Source: Nitrosomonadales bacterium
GTDB lineage: Bacteria; Pseudomonadota; Gammaproteobacteria; Burkholderiales; Gallionellaceae
DNA: 64,000 nt
Direction of reading: 5' to 3'
Assembly (NCBI GenBank): GCA_016235045.1
Contig: JACRME010000001.1
Span: forward strand, 62,001-126,000
The notes under the pieces were generated by a model. It searched no databases and was not told the origin of the DNA. It saw only the letters and a program-made list of their open reading frames with translations. Shown one piece after another: positions 33,858 to 41,551 of this stretch. The position numbers were made by a program, and so were the translations under genes. Numbering within the stretch: position 1 is the stretch's first letter; the number at the start of each line of letters is the position of its first letter.

Positions 33858-35213
33858 ATGGCTTTCCCCGGCGACTTCTTCGACAACCTGAGTTTCCGCA
33901 TCGACGAGAATAACCTCGCCGTGCGTGCGGAACAGTTGCGCGCGCGCCTCCGGTTGTACCCCGCCATGCTGGCCGGACAGGCGGTAATCGAGCCGTTTTT
34001 CGTTTGGCTGATGTGGGAAATTTCTCCGCACCGGTATTTGTTGCTGTGGCTGACAGTGATGCTTCTGCTGCATGCAGCCGAGCTGGTGACCTGGCTCAAC
34101 GACCGGGAGGAGACGCGCACGGTCGAGGAGTGCGAAAGCTGGAGCCGCCACTTCTTTTCCTTCGCGCTGGTCATCGGCATGATGTGGGGATTCGGCACGC
34201 TGTTTTTCTTCCCGACCGAACTGCTGATGCAGGTGTTGCTGGTGTGCGTGATGCTCGGCATTGCCGCCGCCGCCACCACCATGAACTCGTTGCACCCGCC
34301 CTCCTTTTACGCTTACTTGCTCGGCCTGATGCTGCCGCTCACCTTCCGCGTGATGGTGGAGCAGGATGAGACGCATACCGCGCTGGGCAGCATGCTGCTG
34401 CTGTTCATGGTGGTAATGCTGAGTTCGGGACATTTTCTGAGCAAGTTCATCCTGCTTTCGCTCAGGCAACGCTTCGAGAACGAGTCGCTTGCTCAACAGC
34501 TCGCCTCGATGAACGATGTTCTCGAGCAGAAAGTAATAGACCGCACCGCCCAACTGCAGCGCAAGACCGATGAAGTCTCGCAGATCCGCGACGTAACCAT
34601 CATGGCGATGGCGTCACTGGCCGAAACGCGCGACAACGAAACCGGCAACCATCTGAAACGCACGCAAAAATATATCCGCGCACTCGCCCTGAAATTGCGC
34701 GATCACCCGCGCTTCAGCGATTTCCTCAACGACGACAATATCGAGTCGCTGTACAAACTCGCTCCGCTGCATGACATCGGCAAGGTGGGCATCCCCGATT
34801 CCATCCTGCTCAAAGAGGGCAAGCTCACGCCGCAGGAATTCGAAATCATGAAGTCGCATCCGCTGCTGGGCGGCAACGCCATTGCCGCTGCCGAAAGCGG
34901 ATTGCCGACGCCAAACCGCTTCCTGCATATAGCCCGCGAAATCGCCAACGGCCATCACGAAAAATGGGACGGCAGCGGATATCCGCTGGGGCTCAAAGGC
35001 AATGCAATCCCGATCTCGGCCAGGCTCATGGCGTTGGCCGATGTATTCGATGCGCTCATCAGCCGCCGCATCTACAAGATGCCGTTTACGCATGAAGAAG
35101 CAGTGGCACATATATTGCAAGAACGTGGTACGCATTTTGACCCTGATGTCACCGATGCCTTTATTTCCATACAAAACGAGTTTCGGCAGATAGCCGAACA
35201 GTATCAAGACTGA
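33858..35213 (+). CDS. Membrane HD-GYP c-di-GMP phosphodiesterase
   Basis: 451 residues. Residues ~35-205 hold about six helices in a membrane sensor domain without a recognised name. A coiled coil follows (LASMNDVLEQKVIDRTAQL, seen at ~218-240). The C-terminal HD-GYP domain shows the full signature: ETRDNETGNHLKRTQ, APLHDIGKVGIPD, HHEKWDGSGYP and ADVFDALISRR. It hydrolyses c-di-GMP. The ankyrin gene starts at the base after its stop, and a DGC gene diverges upstream, so this is a paired synthesis/degradation locus. Confidence 0.9.
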   Translation: MAFPGDFFDNLSFRIDENNLAVRAEQLRARLRLYPAMLAGQAVIEPFFVWLMWEISPHRYLLLWLTVMLLLHAAELVTWLNDREETRTVEECESWSRHFFSFALVIGMMWGFGTLFFFPTELLMQVLLVCVMLGIAAAATTMNSLHPPSFYAYLLGLMLPLTFRVMVEQDETHTALGSMLLLFMVVMLSSGHFLSKFILLSLRQRFENESLAQQLASMNDVLEQKVIDRTAQLQRKTDEVSQIRDVTIMAMASLAETRDNETGNHLKRTQKYIRALALKLRDHPRFSDFLNDDNIESLYKLAPLHDIGKVGIPDSILLKEGKLTPQEFEIMKSHPLLGGNAIAAAESGLPTPNRFLHIAREIANGHHEKWDGSGYPLGLKGNAIPISARLMALADVFDALISRRIYKMPFTHEEAVAHILQERGTHFDPDVTDAFISIQNEFRQIAEQYQD

Positions 35214-36140
35214 ATGAATCCCCGACTACACAAATTACTCAGCGGCAACCTCGAAATCTATCCGCATTTGCTGGAAGAAAAATTTCCGCGCGTGTTCAAC
35301 AAGCTGCTCGAACTGTGGCAGACGCCGCATATCGATGCCTATCTGCAAGACCTGATGGTGGATAAACGCGGCGGCGGGCGCGAAGGCTTCCCGCCCGAGG
35401 CGGCCATGGAGATCATCCGTCTCAGCAATTACCTGCACGAGATGCACAGTGCGGGCAAGGAAGTACAGGCATGGGAGGACATTCCCGAATACAAGCGCCA
35501 CGAGCTGGAGCGCTATGGTTATGACTTCAATGCCAAGGGTTTGCTGAAGTCGGTCGAGGACAACAACCAGAATGCGGTGCAAGTATTCCTGTCCTGCGGC
35601 GTCGACCTGGAAGTGCGCGACGACCGCAACTGGACGCCGCTGATGGTCGCCGCATTCAACGGCAACCTGGAATTCACGCAGTTGCTGCTCAAGTGCGGCG
35701 CGCGACTTTCCACGCGCGACAAGAACGGTTACACGCCGCTGCACTGGGCCGCCTACAACGGCCACGTGGACGTGCTGAAGTTCCTGATCGAAAAAGGCGC
35801 CGAACCGGACATCCCCAGCCAGTACGGCTGGACAGCCTTGATGCAGGCCGCAACGCGCGGACACCTGCTTGCCTGCGCGTATCTGATCTTCAGGGGAGCC
35901 GACGTAAATCAGGCAACCTCTGACGGCTGGACGTCATTGCACAAGGCGGCCAACAACGGCCATATCGAGGTGGTCAAGCTGCTGCTTGAAAAGGGCGCCA
36001 ACAAGTTTGCCAAATATCAGGAAGGCAGCACGCCCATCGATCTCGCCATCAAGGCCGGACATCTGGATATCGTCGACATGCTGAACAAGCATGTCGACAC
36101 CAAGAAGCCGGACGGTTCGGAACCGCTCTCGCTGGTCTGA
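35214..36140 (+). CDS. Ankyrin-repeat protein
   Basis: 308 residues. The N-terminal ~100 residues are not recognised (HKLLSGNLEIYPHLLEEKF at the start). Residues ~105-295 contain six ankyrin repeats with TPLMVAAFNGNLE, TPLHWAAYNGHVD, TALMQAATRGHLL, TSLHKAANNGHIE and TPIDLAIKAGHLD. No signal peptide. The start is the base after the HD-GYP stop, so the two are translated together and may interact. Confidence 0.88.
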   Translation: MNPRLHKLLSGNLEIYPHLLEEKFPRVFNKLLELWQTPHIDAYLQDLMVDKRGGGREGFPPEAAMEIIRLSNYLHEMHSAGKEVQAWEDIPEYKRHELERYGYDFNAKGLLKSVEDNNQNAVQVFLSCGVDLEVRDDRNWTPLMVAAFNGNLEFTQLLLKCGARLSTRDKNGYTPLHWAAYNGHVDVLKFLIEKGAEPDIPSQYGWTALMQAATRGHLLACAYLIFRGADVNQATSDGWTSLHKAANNGHIEVVKLLLEKGANKFAKYQEGSTPIDLAIKAGHLDIVDMLNKHVDTKKPDGSEPLSLV

Positions 36141-36141
36141 C

Positions 36142-37185
36142 TCAGGACACCTTCACGCGCACCGCGCCCGCTGTCGCGCGTCCGATCACGCCGGCCGCGG
36201 CGAACCCCTGCGCGCGGAACGTCGCCAGCACCTTGTCCGCTTCGTTCGCCGCACACGCCACCAGCAAACCGCCGCTGGTCTGCGGATCGCACAACAGCTT
36301 GCGCTGCCATTCCGGGAAGCCCTGCGGCAATTCAACCTCCGCGCCATAGCTGCTCCAGTTGCGATCCGCCGCGCCCGTGCTGTAGCCCTGCTCCGCCAAC
36401 TGCAACGCCACCGACAGTACCGGCAATGATTTGAAGTCGACCTCCGCGCCCAGCTTCGAACCGCGGCATATTTCCAGCAGATGCCCGAGCAGCGCGAAGC
36501 CGGTCACGTCGGTCATCGCATGCACGGCTGGCATGGCGCCCAAGGCCGTACCGACGCGGTTGAGTTGCGTGGTGGTGTCCACCATCTGGCGATAGCCTTC
36601 CGCGCTCAGTTCGCCCTTCTTCAAAGCCGCACTCAGAATGCCCACCCCCAGCGGCTTGCCGAGGATGAGCACATCGCCCGCCTGCGCGCGATCATTGCGC
36701 TTGAGATGGTCGGGATGCACCACGCCGACGCCGACCAGGCCGTAGATCGGTTCCGGCGCATCGATGGAATGACCACCCGCCACCGGGATGCCCGCTGCCA
36801 GACACACCGATTCGCCGCCCGCGAGGATGTCGCGGATGGTGTCCAGCGGCAGCTTGTTGATGGGCATGCCCACCACCGCCAGCGCCAGGATGGGCGTACC
36901 GCCCATGGCATAAACGTCAGAGAGCGCATTGGTGGCGGCGATGCGGCCGAAGTCGCGCGCGTCGTCCACGATGGGCATGAAGAAATCGGTTGTGACGACG
37001 ATGGCCTGCGAATCGTTGAGTTTATAGACCGCCGCATCGTCGCTGCTTTCGGTGCCGACCAGCAGGTTCGGGTAAGATGGCGGGCGTGGCAGTGCAGCGA
37101 GCATTTCGTGCAGCACGGCAGGCGCGATCTTGCAGCCGCAGCCGCCGCCGTGTGAGTATTGAGTCAGTTTTATTGCTTCATTCAT
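36142..37185 (-). CDS. selD: Selenide, water dikinase SelD
   Basis: 347 residues, full length. The catalytic Cys is in GGGCGCK (Cys16, Lys19); it is Cys and not selenocysteine. The nucleotide and metal region shows GTESSDDAAVYKL, DFFMPIVDDARDFG and AGGHSIDAPEP. It makes selenophosphate from selenide and ATP. Divergent from mnmH, its likely consumer; no selA/selB seen in the window. Confidence 0.95.
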   Translation of the reverse strand: MNEAIKLTQYSHGGGCGCKIAPAVLHEMLAALPRPPSYPNLLVGTESSDDAAVYKLNDSQAIVVTTDFFMPIVDDARDFGRIAATNALSDVYAMGGTPILALAVVGMPINKLPLDTIRDILAGGESVCLAAGIPVAGGHSIDAPEPIYGLVGVGVVHPDHLKRNDRAQAGDVLILGKPLGVGILSAALKKGELSAEGYRQMVDTTTQLNRVGTALGAMPAVHAMTDVTGFALLGHLLEICRGSKLGAEVDFKSLPVLSVALQLAEQGYSTGAADRNWSSYGAEVELPQGFPEWQRKLLCDPQTSGGLLVACAANEADKVLATFRAQGFAAAGVIGRATAGAVRVKVS

Positions 37186-37203
37186 TTTTCACAAACCTTA
37201 ATT

Positions 37204-37311
37204 TAGCCACAGAGGACACAGAGTACACAGAGAAGACCAACCCCGGATAAGCGAAACGACCTGCTCCATTTCGCATTCCCTCTCTGTGTACTCTGTGTTC
37301 TCTGGGGCAAA
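37204..37311. repeat. Inverted repeat, family B copy 2 (CCACAGAG type)
   Basis: Left arm 37204-37233 and right arm 37281-37311, built from the same CACAGAG/CTCTGTG units as the copy at 3404-3515. It fills nearly all of the selD-mnmH divergent gap, so the promoters of both genes must lie in or beside it. Confidence 0.8.
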
Positions 37312-37320
37312 ATACAAAAC

Positions 37321-38370
37321 ATGCAAAATCCAAGGGTCGCCACCGTATCACAACTGTCCGATTTCGACGAAATCATCGACGTGCGTTCGCCTGCGGAATA
37401 CGCGGATGACCATATCCCCGGCGCAATCAGCGCGCCCGTGCTGGACGACGAGCAGCGCGCCGAGGTCGGCACGCTCTATGTGCAAATCTCGCCGTTCTTG
37501 GCCAAGAAGCGCGGCGCGGCGCTCATCGCGCGCAACATCGCCGACCATCTGGAAAACATATTCAAGGACAAGCCCAAGCAATGGAAGCCGCTGGTGTATT
37601 GCTGGCGCGGCGGCCAGCGCAGTGGCGCGATGGCGCACATCCTGGCCCAGGTCGGCTGGTCGACCGGCCGGCTGCAGGGCGGCTACAAGAACTACCGCCG
37701 CCAAGTGCTGGCCGACCTGGACACCCTGCCGGAGACCCTGCAGTTCCGTGTGGTATGCGGCCCGACCGGTTCCGGCAAAAGCCGGTTGCTGCGCGTGCTG
37801 CACGAACAAGGGGCGCAGGTGCTCGACCTGGAAGCGCTGGCGCAGCATCGCGGTTCGCTGCTCGGCAACCTGCCGGACGAACCGCAACCGTCGCAGAAGA
37901 TGTTCGAGAGCCGGTTGTGGGATGCGCTGCGCAATTTCGATGCGCAACGCCCGGTGTTCGTGGAAGCCGAGAGCAAGAAGATCGGCCTCATCAACACGCC
38001 GGAAGCGCTGCTGAAAAAAATGCGCGCCTCGGATTGCCTGCTGATCGAAGCGCCGGTCGCCGCCCGCGTGCAACTGCTGATGGAAGACTATGCGCATTTC
38101 CTCGCCGACCCCGCCCTGCTCGTCCAGCGCCTCACCCCGCTGCTGCCGCTGCACGGCCGCCAGGTGCTGGATCATTGGCAGCAACTGGCCGAACAGGGTA
38201 ACTGGACAGAACTGGTGGAGAAACTGCTGATCCAGCATTACGACCCGGCCTACCTGCGCTCCACCGGCCACAACTTCACCCGCCTGGCGGAAGCACAGCC
38301 GCTCCATCTCGCAAGCCTGGACAACGATGCGCTGACCGCAGCCGTATCCACCCTCCTGCACCCCGCCTGA
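37321..38370 (+). CDS. mnmH: tRNA 2-selenouridine synthase MnmH (SelU/YbbB)
   Basis: 349 residues. The N-terminal rhodanese domain (~residues 20-130) has the catalytic Cys in VYCWRGGQRSGAM. The C-terminal P-loop domain carries GPTGSGKSRLLRVL. It replaces sulfur with selenium in the wobble nucleoside of tRNAs for Lys, Glu and Gln, using selenophosphate from the divergent SelD. No ribosome site is obvious; the start follows the repeat by 9 bases. Confidence 0.95.
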   Translation: MQNPRVATVSQLSDFDEIIDVRSPAEYADDHIPGAISAPVLDDEQRAEVGTLYVQISPFLAKKRGAALIARNIADHLENIFKDKPKQWKPLVYCWRGGQRSGAMAHILAQVGWSTGRLQGGYKNYRRQVLADLDTLPETLQFRVVCGPTGSGKSRLLRVLHEQGAQVLDLEALAQHRGSLLGNLPDEPQPSQKMFESRLWDALRNFDAQRPVFVEAESKKIGLINTPEALLKKMRASDCLLIEAPVAARVQLLMEDYAHFLADPALLVQRLTPLLPLHGRQVLDHWQQLAEQGNWTELVEKLLIQHYDPAYLRSTGHNFTRLAEAQPLHLASLDNDALTAAVSTLLHPA

Positions 38371-38379
38371 AACGTCCGC

Positions 38380-38408
38380 TCGACAATCCCGCCCGTTTCC
38401 GGGAAAAT
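38380..38408 (+). promoter_or_regulatory. Candidate promoter of marR-emrAB
   Basis: TCGACA (38380-38385) and GAAAAT (38403-38408) are 17 bases apart. Transcription would begin around 38415, inside the MarR box. The boxes are weak individually, but position relative to the operator is convincing. Confidence 0.4.
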
Positions 38409-38410
38409 AC

Positions 38411-38422
38411 TTAGCAAGCTAA
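38411..38422. promoter_or_regulatory. MarR/SlyA operator TTAGCAAGCTAA
   Basis: A 12-base dyad (TTAGC-AA-GCTAA), identical to the described SlyA binding consensus, 16 bases before the start of a MarR-family gene. This is strong support for autorepression by that regulator. Confidence 0.8.
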
Positions 38423-38438
38423 CCATTGCCGGTATACG

Positions 38439-38870
38439 ATGAAATCATTGAACGAGCAATTCACGGAGTCGATGTATCTGGTCACCCATGCCTGGCGCAA
38501 CGAACTGGATCGGCGCTTGCGCCCGCTGGGTTTCTCGCATTCGCGCTGGCTGCTGTTGTTGCACCTGTCGCGCCAGGATGGCTGCACGCACAGCGAACTG
38601 GCACAAAGCATGGGCATTGAAGCCGCCACCCTGGTCAGGGCGGTAGATCATATGGAACGCATAGGCCTGCTCGAACGCTGCGGCAGCGAGACCGACCGCC
38701 GCGTAAAACACCTGCACCTGACAGAAGACGGCAAAACAATGGTGAAAAAAATCCGCACCTACACCGACAGCCTGCGCAAGGAACTGCTGGACGGGCTGGA
38801 CCAGGACAAGGTCGGCACCGCCGTCGAAGTGCTGAACACGATCCGCAACAAGTTGGGAATACCTGCATGA
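38439..38870 (+). CDS. MarR-family regulator (SlyA/EmrR type)
   Basis: 143 residues. Winged-helix core: SRWLLLLHLSRQDGCTHSEL and the recognition helix region EAATLVRAVDHMERIGLLE, with the wing ETDRRVKHLHLTEDGK. It overlaps emrA by 4 bases and is preceded by a SlyA box, so it should repress its own efflux operon and be released by a drug or phenolic ligand. Confidence 0.9.
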   Translation: MKSLNEQFTESMYLVTHAWRNELDRRLRPLGFSHSRWLLLLHLSRQDGCTHSELAQSMGIEAATLVRAVDHMERIGLLERCGSETDRRVKHLHLTEDGKTMVKKIRTYTDSLRKELLDGLDQDKVGTAVEVLNTIRNKLGIPA

Positions 38871-39853
38871 GACGAATAGCCGAAAACAAGAAAAGGATTG
38901 CAGCCGCATTGGTGCTGACCATACTGCTGGGCGGTCTTGCCTACGCGTACCTGGCCTCCGGGTCGCGCAGCACCGAGAACGCCTATCTCAGCGCGGATGT
39001 GGTGAACGTGGCCGCGCAGGTCGGCGGTCGCGTCGTCGCAGTGCATATCCAGGACAACCAGCATGTGAAAAAGGGCGATGCACTGTTCGACATCGACCCG
39101 GCCCCGTTCGCGATCGCGCTGGAACGCGCGCAGGCCGACCTGGCGCAGGCGCGGCAGAACGCACGCCAGGACAACGCCGAGGTCGCCGCCGCGCGCGCGC
39201 AGGTCAGCCAGGCCGAGAGCGACCATGCCAACGCCCGCAACACCTACAACCGCGACAAGGAACTGGTGGAACAGCATTTCCTGTCGCAACAGGCGCTGGA
39301 CGATGCCCAGACACGCATGCAGGCACTGCAGGCCTCACTGGAACAAGCCCGCGCCAAACTCGCCAAGGCGCTTTCCGCTCCGCTGAATAGCGGCGAGCGT
39401 GGCGACGTATTGAAAGCGCAGGCGGCCATCGACCAGGCCAGACTCGACCTGGAACACACGCATGTCACCGCAGCGCAGGACGGCCAGATCAGCAACCTTT
39501 CGCTCACGGCCGGTTCGCTGGTCAACGCCGGCGCACCGCTGTTCGCGCTCATCGCCGACAACAGCTTCCACATCGAAGCCAACTTCAAGGAGACCGAACT
39601 GCCCGGCATCCATCCCGGCCAGAACGTGGACATCCGGATCGACATGTATCCCGACCGGCACTTCAAAGGCACCGTGGCAAGCATCAGCGGCGGCACCGGC
39701 ACCGCCTTCTCGCTGCTGCCGCCGCAGAACGCCACCGGCAACTGGGTGAAGATCGCCCAGCGCGTGCCGGTGCGCATCAAGCTCGCGCCGACCGACGCCG
39801 AACACCCGCTGCGCATCGGCGCGACGGCAACGGTGAGCGTGCAACTGAAGTAA
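38867..39853 (+). CDS. emrA: EmrA-type membrane fusion protein
   Basis: 328 residues. One N-terminal helix (AAALVLTILLGGLAYAYLA), a biotinyl-lipoyl domain (VVNVAAQVGGRVVAVHI), a long coiled coil (~100-160, rich in Ala/Gln/Arg), and HlyD-type C-terminal barrel (VTAAQDGQISNLSLTAGSL). It links EmrB to an outer-membrane channel; no TolC-like gene is in the window. Confidence 0.9.
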   Translation: MRRIAENKKRIAAALVLTILLGGLAYAYLASGSRSTENAYLSADVVNVAAQVGGRVVAVHIQDNQHVKKGDALFDIDPAPFAIALERAQADLAQARQNARQDNAEVAAARAQVSQAESDHANARNTYNRDKELVEQHFLSQQALDDAQTRMQALQASLEQARAKLAKALSAPLNSGERGDVLKAQAAIDQARLDLEHTHVTAAQDGQISNLSLTAGSLVNAGAPLFALIADNSFHIEANFKETELPGIHPGQNVDIRIDMYPDRHFKGTVASISGGTGTAFSLLPPQNATGNWVKIAQRVPVRIKLAPTDAEHPLRIGATATVSVQLK

Positions 39854-39870
39854 ACAACAACTGCGTTCAG

Positions 39871-39962
39871 TCCGCGAAAATCACGAAAGACACGAAGCAA
39901 ACCAACATGCGTAAGCAATCCGGCCTGCCACCCAATTTCGTGCTTTTCGTGTATTTCGCGGA
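39871..39962. repeat. Inverted repeat, family C (CGCGAAA type)
   Basis: Left arm 39871-39897 (TCCGCGAAAATCACGAAAG at its start) and right arm 39937-39962 are near-complementary, separated by ~39 bases. It occupies the emrA-emrB gap and ends 14 bases before the emrB start. Confidence 0.75.
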
Positions 39963-39976
39963 TAAATTCAGCACAG

Positions 39977-41494
39977 ATGAACACTAACCGCGTATTGACC
40001 GCAGTCGCCGTGATGGCCGCCACCATCATGCAGGTGCTGGACACGACCATCATCAACGTTGCCCTGCCCAACATGGCCGGCCAGCTCGACGCCACGCCGG
40101 ACAATATCAGTTGGGTGCTCACCTCCTACCTGATCGCCTCGGCCATCATCATGCCGCTCACCGGGTTCATCACCGACCGCATCGGACAAAAACGTTTCCT
40201 GCTCATCAGCGTCGCCGGATTCGTCGCCACCTCGATGCTGTGCGGCATGGCGGCTTCGCTGTTCCAGATGGTGCTGTTCCGTTTCCTGCAGGGCGTGTTC
40301 GGCGCGGCACTGGTGCCGCTGTCGCAATCCATCATGCTGCAGATATTCCCCGGCGAACAGCGCGGCAAGGCCATGGCGATCTGGGCCATGGGGGTAATGG
40401 TCGCACCCATCATGGGACCGACGCTGGGCGGCTGGCTGACGGAAGTCATCAGTTGGCGCTGGACGTTCTATATCAACCTGCCGGTCGGCATCGCCTCCTT
40501 CATCCTCGCCCTGCGCCACGTGCATGACACGCCCACCCGGGAACGGCGCATGGACTGGGTGGGCTTTGCCGCGCTCGCGACCGGTTTCGGGATGCTGCAA
40601 CTGGTGCTGGATCGCGGCAACGAAGACGACTGGTTCAGTTCGAGCACCATCGTCATGGCGTCCATCGTTGCGGCGGCTTCACTGCTGTTCTTCGTGATCT
40701 ACACGCTCACCGGCAAGCACCACCCGCTGTTCGACCTGCGCATCTTCAAGGATCGAAACTACCTGGTCGCCAGCATGATCATGACCACGATCGGCATCGG
40801 CTTCTTCGGCGGCATGGTGCTGCAATCGCTGTATCTGCAGAACTATCTCGGCTATCCCACGTTCGAGGCCGGTCTGTACATGGCGCCGCGCGGGCTGGCC
40901 TCGTTCCTGGTGATGGTGGTGGTGGGCAAATTCAGCAACCGGGTCGCGCCGCGCAACTTCATCTTCGTCGGTATCTGCGCCAGCATTCTCGGCAACTACC
41001 TGATGACGAACTTCAGCGGCGACATTTCCGCGCACGAGCTCATCCTGCCGATGATGCTGCAGGGCATGGGCATGGGACTCATCTTCGTCCCCGTTTCCAC
41101 CATCGCCTTCACCACCCTGCCCAAGGAGATCGCGGCCGAGGCGGCGGGCATCTACAGCCTGATTCGCGCCGTGGGCTCCTCGTTCGGCATCGCCATCCTC
41201 GCCACTTATTTTTCGCGCAGCGCACAACAGACCTGGAGCCTGCTGCGCGGCGAGATATCGCCCTTCAATGAGGCCCTGCGCGGCTACCTTGCGCCGCTGC
41301 ACCTCGGCCCCCAGGACCCGCAAGGCATCGCCCTCGCCGCCAAGGCTGTCATGCACGAGGCGCAGGGACTGGCCTATATGGATGCCTTCTGGTTCGCCAC
41401 CGCCAACTTCGTGCTGATGCTGCCTTTGCTGCTGCTGATACGCGCCCCGAAGAAGCAGGGAGGCGCTGCCCCTGTGCGGGTCGGCGCAGAGTAA
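39977..41494 (+). CDS. emrB: EmrB-type DHA2 drug efflux transporter
   Basis: 505 residues with 14 hydrophobic segments. Signature stretches TIMQVLDTTIINVALPNMAG, LTGFITDRIGQKRF and the antiporter motif GVMVAPIMGPTLGGWL. It exports hydrophobic drugs by proton exchange together with EmrA. Separated from emrA by the family C repeat but presumably in the same transcript. Confidence 0.92.
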   Translation: MNTNRVLTAVAVMAATIMQVLDTTIINVALPNMAGQLDATPDNISWVLTSYLIASAIIMPLTGFITDRIGQKRFLLISVAGFVATSMLCGMAASLFQMVLFRFLQGVFGAALVPLSQSIMLQIFPGEQRGKAMAIWAMGVMVAPIMGPTLGGWLTEVISWRWTFYINLPVGIASFILALRHVHDTPTRERRMDWVGFAALATGFGMLQLVLDRGNEDDWFSSSTIVMASIVAAASLLFFVIYTLTGKHHPLFDLRIFKDRNYLVASMIMTTIGIGFFGGMVLQSLYLQNYLGYPTFEAGLYMAPRGLASFLVMVVVGKFSNRVAPRNFIFVGICASILGNYLMTNFSGDISAHELILPMMLQGMGMGLIFVPVSTIAFTTLPKEIAAEAAGIYSLIRAVGSSFGIAILATYFSRSAQQTWSLLRGEISPFNEALRGYLAPLHLGPQDPQGIALAAKAVMHEAQGLAYMDAFWFATANFVLMLPLLLLIRAPKKQGGAAPVRVGAE

Positions 41495-41551
41495 ATAGAA
41501 CTGCTGCGGAAACCGGGGAGAACCGGATAAACGCCGGGAAGCGGACGCCCG

